Of a stretch of DNA of 64,000 bases, positions 41,280 through 51,949 are shown piece by piece. This DNA is from Craspedostauros australis (taxonomy: Eukaryota; Bacillariophyta; Bacillariophyceae; Mastogloiales; Achnanthaceae): assembly GCA_026770025.1 (NCBI GenBank), contig JAMXDE010000010.1:1984001-2048000 (forward strand), given 5' to 3'. Every line of letters begins with the position of its first letter. Position 1 is the stretch's first letter. A program made the position numbers and the translations under genes. The notes beneath the pieces are model-generated. The model was not told where the DNA came from. It saw only the letters and a program-made list of their open reading frames with translations, and searched no databases.

Positions 41280-44200
41280 ATGCTGCACACAAACTTGAAC
41301 AAACAAACAACTACGAGCAGAACCCCGGCTGCTGCTTCCATCTTCAGTGCCAGCACTGCCGCCATCGCCATCATCACCATTCTGTCATCTACGTGCCTGC
41401 TTCTGCCACGCAACGTCGCTGCATTAGCACCAATCCACAGACTCCCACTCGGTAGCAGCAGGGCCGCGCACCGCAACGCATTCGTGCTTTCTGCGTTGCG
41501 CCGATCCTCTCCGCGTTCGATCGCATCCACAGTCTCTACAGTGTCTACAGCGTTGACAATGGCCTCCACAGCATCAACAGGAGCCACGGCAGACGCCGCT
41601 GCTGCGGGCGATGCGCCGATCCCTCCGGTCGCAAGACGCGACGAGGATCGCGTCGTGTACGCAGGTGTGGCCCCTGAGGGGTGGGATCCCAAGGTCCCAC
41701 GCCAATCCGACACGTCGACCGAGAAGCTCATGGATCCGCCGGTGGCCGTTCCTGATCCATACGGATGGATCCGAGATGACAAACGCACCAACCCAGAGAT
41801 GCTGGACCTGCTCAAGGCCGAAAACGCCTACACGGAAGCTCAAACGAAGCACCTCTCCGCGATCAAGGACACCATTTATGAAGAGCTCAAAAGCTCCATC
41901 CAGGAAACCGACTACACAGTTCCACGTCCGAAGGGTGGCAAGTACTGGTATTACACTCGAACCTTCGAGGGCAAGTCCTACACGACCTACTGTAGAGCCC
42001 CGATGACGTCGTCCGAACTCGGAAGCATCGAATGGGACGGAACAGCCGACAAGCCGATTTTGGAAGGAGAGCAGGTCTATCTCGATGTCAACGAACTAGG
42101 CAAGGACAAGGCCTACTGCGCTTTGGGTGAGGCACGGACGTCACCGTCTCAAAAGCTGCTGGCGTACTCCATCGATTACACAGGCAATGAGATCTGTGAG
42201 ATGATCGTCCAGGATCTGGAGACGAAGGAGATCCTGTTCGAGGATGAGAAGTTCGAAGTTAGCGGGAACCTAGTTTGGGGTGCCGACGATACGATCCTGT
42301 ACTACATGCGGCTGGATCCAAATCAACGCCCATACCAGCTGTGGAAGAAGGATCTCAAGTCCGATTCCCCGGATACCATGCTTTTCGAAGACAACGACGA
42401 TCTGTTCTACGGCTACGTTTCGAAGTCCAAGGACGGCAAGTTCCTCTTCTTGGAGTTTGGATCCACAGAAACGTCAGAGGCTCACTACCTGGACCTCAAC
42501 GACCCTGCGGCCACGCTGCAATGCGTCGCAAGCCGCCGAGACAAGGTGCTGTACGATGTCGACCATAGGCACGGCCAGTTCTGGATCACTTCGAACGTTG
42601 GAGGTACGCCGAACATGAGGCTTTTCACCAGCCCCGTCAAATCCGAGAGCGCCGATGACTGGAAGGTCGTAACAGACCCAAAAGCAGCAGATGACACCCC
42701 GCTCTTCGATGGCGGCCACGGACGGTCCCTGGAAGGCGTCCAGATCTTCGACACGCACATCTGTTTGGGAGGTCGAGAAGGTGGCATTCCCAGAGTTTGG
42801 ATCCTGTCCTTCGACGTAGAAACGAAAACCAAACCCAAAGCAATGGAGATGCTCACCTTCGACGAGCCCGCGCACGATGTCGGCTTGTCCAGCAACGCGG
42901 ACTTTGAGACTACGCACGTTGCGATTGCGTATGACTCTCTCGTCACTCCGACACAGCACCTCCTCGTGTCATTGACCAACCCGCAAGACGACCGCACCGT
43001 GTTGAAGGAGAAGAAGGTCATCGGCTACAAGAAGGAACACTACGGATGCGACCGCATCACTGTAACATCACGCGATGGAAAGACTGAGATCCCCGTCAGC
43101 ATCGTCTACCGCAAGGACGTGATGGAGAAGGCTGTTGGGGGAACGCCCGTCCCGCTGCATTTGTACGGATACGGATCTTATGGGATCTGCGTCGAGGCAA
43201 GCTTCCGTGCCACCAGGCTGCCCTTGCTCGATCGTGGCATGATCTACGTGCTCGCTCACATTCGTGGTGGCGCGGAAATGGGCCGCCCTTGGTATGAGGC
43301 CCCCAACGGCGCAAAGTACCTCTGCAAGAAGAACACGTTCAATGACTTTGTGGACGTTGGGCGATGGTTGGTGAATGAGAAGAAGCTGACGACGTCGGAA
43401 TTGATGTCCTGCGAAGGGCGAAGCGCAGGGGGGATGCTCATCGGCTCCTCGATCAACCAGGCACCTGATCTGTTCAAGGTCGCCATGCTCGGCGTGCCTT
43501 TCGTGGACGTCGTCAACACCATGATTGATGCCTCGATCCCGCTGACGCCAGGAGAGTGGGTTGGTAAGTGATGTCGTGTGGCGTGGTGTGGTGTGCTGGA
43601 TTGCCGTTGTGTTGTCCTGCCCAGTGTTTGCGCAGGGCTCTCTTCAGCCTTCAAGTAGGAGGCAGATGGAAAAGACCTCCATGAATGCTGCATGCGTGGA
43701 TATCATCATCATCATCATGTGGCTTGGTTTGCTGGTGATCTGTGCACCGTCTTGGGGTTGGGTTTGGTTCGCAGCACAGACTGGCTTCTTCGTTGGCTTC
43801 TGAGCATCTCGGTCCAAGGACAGCAGTTTTTTTATCGTACTCGACATGTGTTCTGCATTCTAACGCGCCTTCTTTTGCTTGGCACTGCTGCTGCTGTGGA
43901 CACGCCGATCCTGTCTTGACTGCGGAATGATCTGGCCTCTTACCAATATGCTCTATTCGCATTGCGATACACTCTTCTATAATACCAATGATGGACGATT
44001 ACTGATACAGAATGGGGAAATCCAAACGAAAGCAAGTACTTCCAGTACATGATGGAGTACTGTCCAATGAAGACGATTAAGAAGGACGCCAAGTACCCGG
44101 CCTGTTGGCTGACAGCCGGTCTGCACGACCCTCGCGTCCAGTACTGGGAGCCAACGAAGTTCGTGGCAAGCCTGCGCCACCTCACCTCAAAGGATTCGGG

Positions 44201-44345
44201 ACCAGTGTGCTTAAAGATGGACATGAGCGCTGGGCATTTCAGCGCCAGCGACCGCTACAAGTACCTTCGCGAACTGGCCTACGACTACTCCTTCATGCTG
44301 GACCAGCTGGGTTTGCTCGATGTTGAGGCAGAGACGAAAGAGTAG
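41280..44345 (+). CDS. Oligopeptidase B-like serine peptidase with plastid-type presequence
   Basis: The model joins exons 41280-43563 and 44011-44345 (872 aa). The donor is GTTG|GTAAGT and the acceptor GATACAG|AA, giving GEWVEWGNPNESKYF. The N-terminus is hydrophobic (about residues 19-46), then VAALAPIHRLP and a Ser/Arg/Ala-rich stretch to about residue 85. That is a signal peptide, an A-LAP variant of the heterokont ASAFAP motif and a transit peptide, so import into the secondary plastid is likely. A propeller and an S9A catalytic domain follow, with nucleophile Ser715 in CEGRSAGGM. Asp (GLHDPRV) and His (SAGHFS) are in exon 2. It is close in sequence to the upstream gene, shares its intron position and lacks the Gly/Asn-rich insert, which indicates tandem duplication and then re-targeting. 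Confidence 0.9.
43564..44010 (+). other. Intron of the second oligopeptidase B gene
   Basis: This 447-bp phase-1 intron is at the same codon as in the upstream paralog. It contains a small ORF and a CAT-rich run, neither of which looks functional. Confidence 0.9.
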
Positions 44346-44671
44346 TCGTAACACACAGTGCATTAGACACGGTGTATTCATACGAGTAGTGCAGGGTGGA
44401 TGAATGGGTACGCGGCGCCATGTGGACTCCACAATACACCTATACTCCACGTAAAATACATTCTAAACTGCTGCAGTCGCCCACGAGAGTATTGAGACAG
44501 AGCGAGCAGCGCAATGATGCTCATCATAATCTTGAACAGTTGCGTAGTTCCGCGACTCTGCTCGTTGGAGTTTGGTGATTGTTGAGACCCTGAACCAGAT
44601 TGGATTCGACAGATTTCCCACAAAAGAGAATCATCAACGAGGAATCGTGTGCGCATGTTGCCCAAACCGAA
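44346..44671. other. Short intergenic spacer
   Basis: About 0.3 kb between the second oligopeptidase and the cupin gene. Nothing recognisable was seen. Confidence 0.5.
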
Positions 44672-45946
44672 ATGAAAGCAGCAACGCAGGTGCCACCGAC
44701 CCCAGCACCATCGAAATCGTGCAAGCATTCCACAGTTGTCCGAAGAGGAAGGAAGACAGCGTGGAAACTCCTCGTTCCAGGCACCACACCCGAACTACCT
44801 CGTGGTGCAATGCCATTTCCAATACCAGAACCTGGCTCCGTGAAGGTGACCCCACTTGTGGATACGGTGAACATCGATCATGCCACACGATGGCCCGATG
44901 GCACGGAGCTGATGAAATTCATCCGAGACGCCGGCGGGACGATCGGAAGCCATGACGTCGGCGATGGTGGGGATGATCATGGAAACAGCGGGCGCAACCA
45001 TGGCCACAACACGGAGCAAGACGATGGAGCAAAGGCCGACAACGACGCTGAGCTATGGCAAGCTTCTGCCAGACTCGCTCTGTTGCGCAAGTTCGGATAC
45101 GAGGTGTTCACCGATTCGGCGCAGACGACCTCGTTTGGAGAGCATCGCGCAGAACCGTCGTTACGAAAACCAGCATCGCCAGACTTTGACCATAACTTAT
45201 CAAGGACAGATGCGGGTCAAATCACCGAGAAGTGGCAGGAGGTCATCAAGTCGATAGGCGGTAGAACGGCGAACAAGGACAAGGACAACCCTTCCGAAGT
45301 CCGCGGGGACAATGTTGGCCAGGATTTGCTGGAACTGTTGCAGACTTCCAAATCGAATCAACGCTCTTTGCAGTGGGGTTTGATGCATTGCGGGCCAGCA
45401 TGCCAGTTCCAATTGCATGCTCATCCGAACTTGGAGCTGGTGTACTGCTTGCACGGGGCCTTGTATGAAGTTCGCATGGATGGGAGGGCTCTGCGTGATG
45501 CCGTGCGATACGCGCAGGCCGATGCTTCCGCTGACTCCGTTTCCGGTGTCAATGGAAACAAAAGCAAGCGCACACAAGCATCAGGATCCAGCGACGACTG
45601 TAAACCAAGGGCACCCAATCCAAAATTGCTCGGTCCTGACCTATCCGCCACACGAAGGTCTTGGTCGTTTCACACGCTCTCGGCAGGCGACTGGCTTGTG
45701 AACGAAGTCGGCTCCATCCACAAATCGTTCACGGCGACCGATGGTGTCGGGTGTGTGTTGCTGGTGCTCTGGGGTGGATCCCACGCCAATGTTCTACAAC
45801 AGCAAGAGCCCTCCGGAATGGACATCACGGCCGCTGTTGAGACCATGGATGGGCGACTAAAAAAGGATGATAGCGGTACCATGCAAACTGGTTGCGAGTG
45901 TCGAAATCCAATCCTGTTGCCGGATGTCTTTATTCCCGAGGCGTGA
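44672..45946 (+). CDS. Cupin-superfamily protein, function unknown
   Basis: The single-exon protein has 424 aa from the first ATG in frame. Cupin motif 1 is canonical near residue 246: HAHPNLELVYCLHG supplies H-x-H-x3-E-x6-G, the metal ligands. Motif 2 is near 340 (GDWLVNEVGSIHKSF), with the expected His but without the usual Asn. A Ser/Asp-rich insert separates the two motifs. The N-terminal 200 residues contain a helical stretch (ASARLALLRKFGYEVFTDS) and Gly/Asp/His-rich low complexity. Arrangement around HxH-E and the following beta strands fits a metal-binding cupin such as a dioxygenase or a ChrR-like sensor, but the substrate cannot be inferred. No targeting signal was recognised. Confidence 0.72.
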   Translation: MKAATQVPPTPAPSKSCKHSTVVRRGRKTAWKLLVPGTTPELPRGAMPFPIPEPGSVKVTPLVDTVNIDHATRWPDGTELMKFIRDAGGTIGSHDVGDGGDDHGNSGRNHGHNTEQDDGAKADNDAELWQASARLALLRKFGYEVFTDSAQTTSFGEHRAEPSLRKPASPDFDHNLSRTDAGQITEKWQEVIKSIGGRTANKDKDNPSEVRGDNVGQDLLELLQTSKSNQRSLQWGLMHCGPACQFQLHAHPNLELVYCLHGALYEVRMDGRALRDAVRYAQADASADSVSGVNGNKSKRTQASGSSDDCKPRAPNPKLLGPDLSATRRSWSFHTLSAGDWLVNEVGSIHKSFTATDGVGCVLLVLWGGSHANVLQQQEPSGMDITAAVETMDGRLKKDDSGTMQTGCECRNPILLPDVFIPEA

Positions 45947-46184
45947 GGGAGTGAGCAGTATGTATGGGATATTGTCCTTGTCGGCATGGTTGGTCGGCTG
46001 TAGCGATCCTCCGGAGTGGGTTTGAAGAACTTGCACCTACCACTAGAGCAGTTGCATCGAACATGCCACAAGATCGAACGAGAGTATTTTAGTCTATTTC
46101 ACGTATGTATCCGTGCCATGGAGTTGGCATCACTCCTATAATACCGTTTGCACCGACCAATAATCTCTAGAGAGTCCACGTTCT
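45947..46184. other. Convergent intergenic spacer
   Basis: The cupin gene (plus) and the first sulfotransferase gene (minus) meet tail to tail here, 238 bp apart. Nothing else was seen. Confidence 0.5.
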
Positions 46185-47582
46185 TTATCTCATTTTCAGG
46201 ATCGACTTCTGTCGCTGGAAGTGTGTCTTCGCGGCTTCGTACAGCTGGATATCCAGCTGGTTGTGCGCGATGATGGCGGCGCGGGTTTCTTCATCCGGTT
46301 TGCTGGGGAGTTCCAGATGGGACCCATCCGCACCGCAGCGATTGTTCTGGGGCGATGCGTTTGCATGCGGCATGTCGCAAGTGTGCAGCCGGGCCTTCTT
46401 CTCGTCAACCGGGAAGTCGGCCAGCACCGTGACGTTGCCTGTCCAAGGAAAGACCTTGTGCATCATCTCGACCGTGGTGGGAAGTTCCTCCGTCAGGCCG
46501 ATGAGCGTGAAGAAGTACTGCATGTTGTGAATTGCCTCCTTCACCTTGTCCTCGTCGCTTGCGTCCAGTGAAGACTCGGTGGAAAGGAGGTTGGCAACCA
46601 GGTGGTTGGACAGCTGCACCGTGCAGATCTCCGAAGCCTCGGAGACCCCGTCGTCGATTTCCTTGTAGACCTCCAACAACGGCTTGCATTGGTAGCAACC
46701 CTTGGTCCTGAAGCGGTACATGCTCCAGACGCGAGCCACGGGGTCGCGCAGCACGGTGACGGCGGCAAAGCCAGCGTCTTGGCCGGCCGAGTCCCGCGTG
46801 TGCACCGCGGTTTCCATCTGTTGATTCCACCCGAAGAATGGAAGATGGCGCAGCGGGGCGCAGAAGCTGAGGAAGGTGGCGTCGGACGCGTCGGCTTGGC
46901 ATCTCGGATTCTGGCCGCTGATGCATTTGTCCCACCGCATCTTGGAGCACTCATGTAAAGTCATGTGCGGGACGCCACAACGATCGTAGTGGTCCTGTTC
47001 CAACGGGACTCTTCGCACGTTCTCCATGATGCACTTGAGCATGTTGTCCAGCGACGTTCCCCCCGTCTTCATGTGATGCAGATGGAGGAATTGGTTTGGC
47101 GAGTATCGATGCGCCGACAGGTCTTCCGTGACAAGCGAACGGCCGGGCAGCAAGCGGGCCTTCATCGCCTCGAGGAGCTGCTCCTCCTCGCGTTGCTTCT
47201 CGTCGTCGGCGTCCCCAGCTTCAGCTTCAGCGCCAGCTTCATCCTCGTCCTCGTCCTCGACCACCACGATGAGGTCCATCTCCACACCCACATCGGGACG
47301 GTGGGGATTGCTCTTGAGCTGACGGTCGTCGCTGGCAGCACCTTGATCCGTCGCGAGGTGTCTTTCTTCCCCACGCGGCGCCAGTGACCCGTCTGTCGAG
47401 AAAGCACGATTGATGCCATGGTGGTCGATTGCCGCAAGTTGCGGTTGGTGGAAGGAGACCGCGAGAACGACGAGCGCAGCCCCCACCGCCATGAGGGCGA
47501 AGCTGACAAGGCGTGCTGTCGTTCGAGGTTGCGCTGTTGGCTTGGCGCCGTCGTTGTTGGGAGATGGTGTCATGGTCAGCAT
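46185..47582 (-). CDS. Type II membrane sulfotransferase, intronless paralog
   Basis: The protein has 465 aa. A single N-terminal hydrophobic segment (about residues 24-45, VSFALMAVGAALVVLAVSF) is followed by an acidic stem (about 95-135), the layout of Golgi type II glycan-modifying enzymes. The 5'-phosphosulfate-binding motif is LHHMKTGGTSLDNM near residue 165. The 3'-phosphate-binding motif is TVLRDPVARVWSMYRFR near 272. Cysteine-rich segments between them may form disulfides. Such enzymes use PAPS to sulfate carbohydrates or proteins; the acceptor is unknown. The next gene on the same strand is a clear paralog with an intron. Confidence 0.82.
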   Translation of the reverse strand: MLTMTPSPNNDGAKPTAQPRTTARLVSFALMAVGAALVVLAVSFHQPQLAAIDHHGINRAFSTDGSLAPRGEERHLATDQGAASDDRQLKSNPHRPDVGVEMDLIVVVEDEDEDEAGAEAEAGDADDEKQREEEQLLEAMKARLLPGRSLVTEDLSAHRYSPNQFLHLHHMKTGGTSLDNMLKCIMENVRRVPLEQDHYDRCGVPHMTLHECSKMRWDKCISGQNPRCQADASDATFLSFCAPLRHLPFFGWNQQMETAVHTRDSAGQDAGFAAVTVLRDPVARVWSMYRFRTKGCYQCKPLLEVYKEIDDGVSEASEICTVQLSNHLVANLLSTESSLDASDEDKVKEAIHNMQYFFTLIGLTEELPTTVEMMHKVFPWTGNVTVLADFPVDEKKARLHTCDMPHANASPQNNRCGADGSHLELPSKPDEETRAAIIAHNQLDIQLYEAAKTHFQRQKSILKMR

Positions 47583-48168
47583 CCCTTCTTTCTTACTTTC
47601 TTGCGTTCTTTCTTGCTTTCTTTGATCCTTTCTGATCCTTCGGGTTCGCAGTTTTGTGTGCTTTCACGGGTGCTCCTTGAATTCTCGATGTCTCAGTTTT
47701 GGCCCCTTTCTTCGCAACCAACATCGCGTCGAACATCCAAACACAGTTGTCTGTGCACACCGAAAAGCAAAGGCATCGTTCCAGTGAAGAAAAGACCGCC
47801 ACGCACAAGGGGCCTCGAGATTTGGTTAGTGTTTGGGCTGAGGCGGGACTAACAAACAGCCTACTCGCGGCTCGATTTATTCCGTGATGGGTGGCAACAG
47901 TGTGGCCGAAGTCCTGAGGCCTTGCTTCGTCGACGAACATCGATCTTCTGTCGTTGTGTGCGAGCTCTATCCCGCATGCTGCATCCATCCCTCCCAAGAT
48001 GACTGTGGAGAGAGCTGTACGTGGTGCACGCAGGTGTATGCGTCGTCCTAATGCCATCATTAGTTTGCTGTGTGCAATGCGAATCTTCACCAGGGCAAGC
48101 AGGGTATTCGAAGGCGCTTTAAGTTCATCGTCGCGATCGCATTCCGCCTAGCTCTATCCGTACCTGTT
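47583..48168. other. Intergenic spacer between the two sulfotransferase genes
   Basis: These 586 bp separate the downstream sulfotransferase's start from the upstream paralog's stop. A TTTCTTTCTTGCTTTC-like pyrimidine run lies at about 47590-47630, immediately upstream of the start codon at 47582. Confidence 0.5.
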
Positions 48169-49738
48169 CTAGCGAATTCCAAGAACTTGCTTTTCCAGCT
48201 CGAAGTACTGCACGGCTGCTTCGTACAGTTGCAGGTCAAGCTGATTGTGTGCCTCGATCGCGCTCCGTGTCGCCGCATCCGGGTGCTTTCCAAAATCAAC
48301 ATGACTTTGGTGGTCTTTGCCGCAATGGTTCGACTTGGGACTTGCGTTGTCATGTGGCAAAGGGCATGCGATGTCGCTGCCGGGGACTGTTTCGCTCAGC
48401 CAAGGGAAGGTGTGGCCGACCATGTCTGCCGTGGTGGATAGCTGCTCCGTCACCCCGACGACATCAAAGAATGTGATCATGTTGGTGATCGCGCTCTTCA
48501 CCTTCTCTTCATCACTGGCATTCTCTGGGAAGTCTGGCGGGAGTATATTCGTCACCATGTGATTGTCTCTATCGGAGTGTGACAATGTGTGTATGTTTTG
48601 TATAGGATTGCATTGCATGGGATTGTATTGTCGAGAATCGCATAGACCCTCGACCAACGGATGGATCAGCCACAGCGATGCCAAGAAAGGATTGGTGGGT
48701 TGGGGGCAATGTGAGATTGCAGAATTGGCGAATGGACAGTACGTGTGGCGACATGGCAACTTACAGCTGATCCAAACAATGCTGATCGATGCGCGGATTG
48801 ACGTTGCCATTGTCCATCCCATCGTACACCTGCGTGAGGTTCTCGCAGTAGTAACAGTCGTACGGCACGAACTTGTACATGCTCCATACCCGATCGACAG
48901 GATGCCGCAGCACGGTTATCGACTGGTACCTCTCATCCCGCTCATCAAAATGATGCGCTGCTTGCATTGTAACCGCTACCGAAGTATCGGCAATGGCCTC
49001 TCCGCTCTGTCCTCCGTGCGCCTGAGACGCCGCTGATGCTGAATGCCTGTCGGCGGTGCCGGACGTTGCTTGGTCCACAGGCAGGAACGGGAATCTGGGA
49101 AGGTCGCCGAGTGGCGCACAGTAGCTCAGTACAGCCGCCGCATTGATCTTGGTCAGGCAACCGCGGTGGTCTGTCCCAGCTCTGCACTGTTTGTACTTGT
49201 GGGGATTGCATTCATGAATGCTGTGAGATAGTACGATGTAGTCGAAGTCCGTTCTCAACCGATTGAGCGCGCATTTGATCATATTGTCGATTGATGTTCC
49301 ACCCGTCTTCATGTTGTGCAGATGAATGAACTGATGCGGTTCGATACGTCGCCTTTGTGTTGCTTCCTCTTCAACCTTGGCACTGCTGCGTGTGGCGTTC
49401 CTCCAGAACTTTGGCGACAGCTTCTTCCTCAACGACTGCAACAACATGTCTCGATTGTCCAAGATGACTGCGGCTGCCTCGCTCCGTCCCAAGGTTGGGA
49501 CGGCTCCAAGAATAGACGACATTGATGCTGACGCCGACGTTGAGGCAACTGTGATGTTGTTGCGCGGACCACTTCCAGTGCCATCGTCCAAGCCTGTGAC
49601 CGTCGCAAGGTCCATGCGGATGCTGTTCCGGCTGATTCTGCAAGCGCATGCGGCGACAAATATCGCGATGCCTCCCACCGCCGCAACGAAGCGTGCCGTC
49701 GCGGGCCTCCTCCGTTTCATCTGCTGTCGAATCATCAT
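48169..49738 (-). CDS. Type II membrane sulfotransferase with one intron
   Basis: The model joins exons 49738-48765 and 48568-48169 on the minus strand (457 aa). The donor is CAGCT|GTAAGT and the acceptor GATAG|AGAC, giving QLDNHMVTNIL, which aligns with QLSNHLVANLL of the neighbouring paralog. The first ATG pair is at 49738. Residues about 14-33 form the membrane anchor. The PAPS 5'-phosphosulfate site is LHNMKTGGTSIDNM near residue 120. The 3'-phosphate site is TVLRHPVDRVWSMYKF near 290. The C-terminal block AHNQLDLQLYEAA is nearly identical between the two genes. The gene probably sulfates secretory-pathway glycans. A tandem duplication with later intron gain or loss explains the pair. Confidence 0.82.
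48569..48764 (-). other. Intron of the second sulfotransferase gene
   Basis: This 196-bp phase-2 intron is absent at the aligned position in the neighbouring paralog. Confidence 0.85.
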
Positions 49739-50239
49739 GCCCACTGCAGAGTGCGCCTACGCGTCCGGGTTCGCTGTGCTGCAGCGCTGCAGTTGCGCAA
49801 GTATCGTGTGGTTGTCGTTGTCGTTTCTGCTGGTCATTTGATGCCTGTGCGAATCGTGGGGGATGATGCCGAACGCAAGGCTCCACTGTTGTTTCAGGGT
49901 GTCGTACGACTAGTACAATGAGTATGAGTAGATGCTTGCTGATAGAAGGTGAGGGTCCGACAGCAACAGAGCACAAATACTCGTTGCTCGTACTCGGCGA
50001 GTGGAGTGCACAGAGTGTTGGAGTGTTGTCTGTCGTACTTTTTGTGTCGACGATGAGAAACGATGTGCACAACACGAACTCGCGACGAAGAGACGAAACA
50101 GGCATGAAGGTCAATCATGGTCCGGACAGGCTTTTTGGCGCCAAAACGAAGAACGAGAACGTGAAGAACCCACAGGAGCGCTGTTACTCCATCTCCTCGA
50201 TAATATTATACTCTAGACTGCGTGGAGATCTACTCCACT
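49739..50239. other. Intergenic spacer upstream of the second sulfotransferase
   Basis: About 0.5 kb, with a small ORF (49918-50427 plus) that runs into the SET gene's antisense strand. No supported gene was seen. Confidence 0.5.
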
Positions 50240-51949
50240 CTACGCTCCACTGCTCTGCTGTTTCCCAGCCCCGCCCTCCGCCGTCCGTCGTTTCGCCAGT
50301 TCCTCCTGGATCAATGTATCCACCAACGCCGTCACTTTGGAGAAAGAGCGCAGTAGGAACTCATTTTGTTGTTGGATCTTGGGTAGAATCGGATGCTGCG
50401 CCGCGACGAAGGTGGGGCCGTTCATGATCTGCGCACCTCTCTGTACCAGCGTTGCAAACTCCGAACAGGAACGCGCCACGTGCTTGCGCAACGTCATACA
50501 TACCTCCAGCCTGTATCGTTCGTGGAACCGTGCCCTCATCTGCGCATCGTTGTCACGGCACGCCTTCCAAAACGCCGTCTGATGCTCCGGAATCTGTTCC
50601 AAGATGGCGTACAGCACACAGTCCCAAACAGCATCCGCGACAAGACCGTCGGAAGCGCGGAACACCATCTCCGTGCGTTCGTTGCATCCGAGAGCAACGT
50701 GCTCTGGGGTCGGATTGGCGAAGAGCACCTGGATGAATATCTCCGGCTGCGACTCGTCCACGAAACCGAAGATGCAGAGAAAGCGATAGGGGTTCGTTGG
50801 AAATCCGTACGACAAATGCAGAGGCTGCGGATTGCGTTCGCTCCCCGCTATAGGTTCCGATATGACAAAGTCGATGCATTCATCAGATGAGTACCGGGCC
50901 ACCACATTGGATGGCGTGGCGTGGTTGAACATGTCACCCAAAGGGCAGATGTCGGAGCAACCGTCTTCATCACATCCCTCTCTTTGCCAGCTCCTTGAGA
51001 AGACGATGCTGTAAGCCAGCTTGAGCAGATTCTCATCCTGCGATGTTGCTTTGGATAGGTAGCCACCATGATCGCCGGTATTGTTGGCATCTGTTGCAGT
51101 TCCATCATCATGATTGGTTGCCTTCATCTTCTGCAACGATTCGCGGAAAATGGTATAATGACGCTTCTGCAGGTCTGCCAACGCGAATGCAAATGGCGCG
51201 AGAAGCTCCATTTCGACTTCATCCATGAATAACGCAGTGTCGAATGAGGTTGGCAACGATTGCAACCAAGGATGCCACAAACTATCTTCCTTCGCTTCCA
51301 TCTCCTTCAAGAGTTGCAGGAACAGCACGAATTGGCCTTGCAGATTGGAACATTTGGCGCTCTCTAAGCAGTCGAACGCCGGAAGCAAGATCTCGGTCCC
51401 GATCTGGCGTTCGATCGTCTTCGATGATAACACGATGGATCTTGGCACAGTGAGCGCCACTGAGCCAATCTGCAATGAATTTCGACACACTACGCACCAA
51501 TCATCGTCATCGTCATCATCATCATGTTCTCCGTTCTTGTTTGTCATGCTGTTCGCGATGGCGGTACCCGCAGCGGCAGCTGCGTCAGCGCCAGAAGGTT
51601 TGACGAGATTGTTCACATGGGATTCTCTGTCGCCTTGTTGCAGCGGAGTAGTTGTTTCAATTGACAGCGATGACGAAGACGACGGCATTACGTGGCACCC
51701 ATTCTGAAACTGGACACCGTTGTCGGTGGCCCAATCAAGCACTGCTTGCATGTCTCTCTTTTGAGCTTTCAGCGGCCGATGCAGGTCCCCGCGATGTTCA
51801 TGAATTGCGTCAGAGCTTCGAGCAATCGCAGCATGTCGCGACTTTCTCGTGACCACATGCGATTGGAAGGCTGCTGCGGCATGGATCGTCGCAAGGAAGC
51901 CGATTGGGACAAGCATCAGTCTTCTGGCGCAGAAACTGGACGACTCCAT
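50240..51949 (-). CDS. Plastid-targeted SET-domain protein methyltransferase (LSMT/SETD3-6 type)
   Basis: The single-exon protein has 569 aa. Residues 1-27 are a hydrophobic signal peptide ending in AAAAFQSHVV, the -A-F- junction of diatom plastid precursors, followed by a basic stretch. The SET fold is split by a large insert, as in Rubisco large-subunit methyltransferase relatives. An N-terminal SET part lies at about 65-195 (LDWATDNGVQF, then VALTVPRSIVLSS). The core is at about 325-405, with DMFNHA as the NH-motif for SAM and cofactor and then a GFPTNPYRFLCIFGF-like strand. A helical substrate-binding C-terminus follows. The usual Ser after NH is Ala. Such enzymes methylate lysines on plastid or cytosolic proteins; the substrate here is unknown. 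Confidence 0.8.
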   Translation of the reverse strand: MESSSFCARRLMLVPIGFLATIHAAAAFQSHVVTRKSRHAAIARSSDAIHEHRGDLHRPLKAQKRDMQAVLDWATDNGVQFQNGCHVMPSSSSSLSIETTTPLQQGDRESHVNNLVKPSGADAAAAAGTAIANSMTNKNGEHDDDDDDDDWCVVCRNSLQIGSVALTVPRSIVLSSKTIERQIGTEILLPAFDCLESAKCSNLQGQFVLFLQLLKEMEAKEDSLWHPWLQSLPTSFDTALFMDEVEMELLAPFAFALADLQKRHYTIFRESLQKMKATNHDDGTATDANNTGDHGGYLSKATSQDENLLKLAYSIVFSRSWQREGCDEDGCSDICPLGDMFNHATPSNVVARYSSDECIDFVISEPIAGSERNPQPLHLSYGFPTNPYRFLCIFGFVDESQPEIFIQVLFANPTPEHVALGCNERTEMVFRASDGLVADAVWDCVLYAILEQIPEHQTAFWKACRDNDAQMRARFHERYRLEVCMTLRKHVARSCSEFATLVQRGAQIMNGPTFVAAQHPILPKIQQQNEFLLRSFSKVTALVDTLIQEELAKRRTAEGGAGKQQSSGA

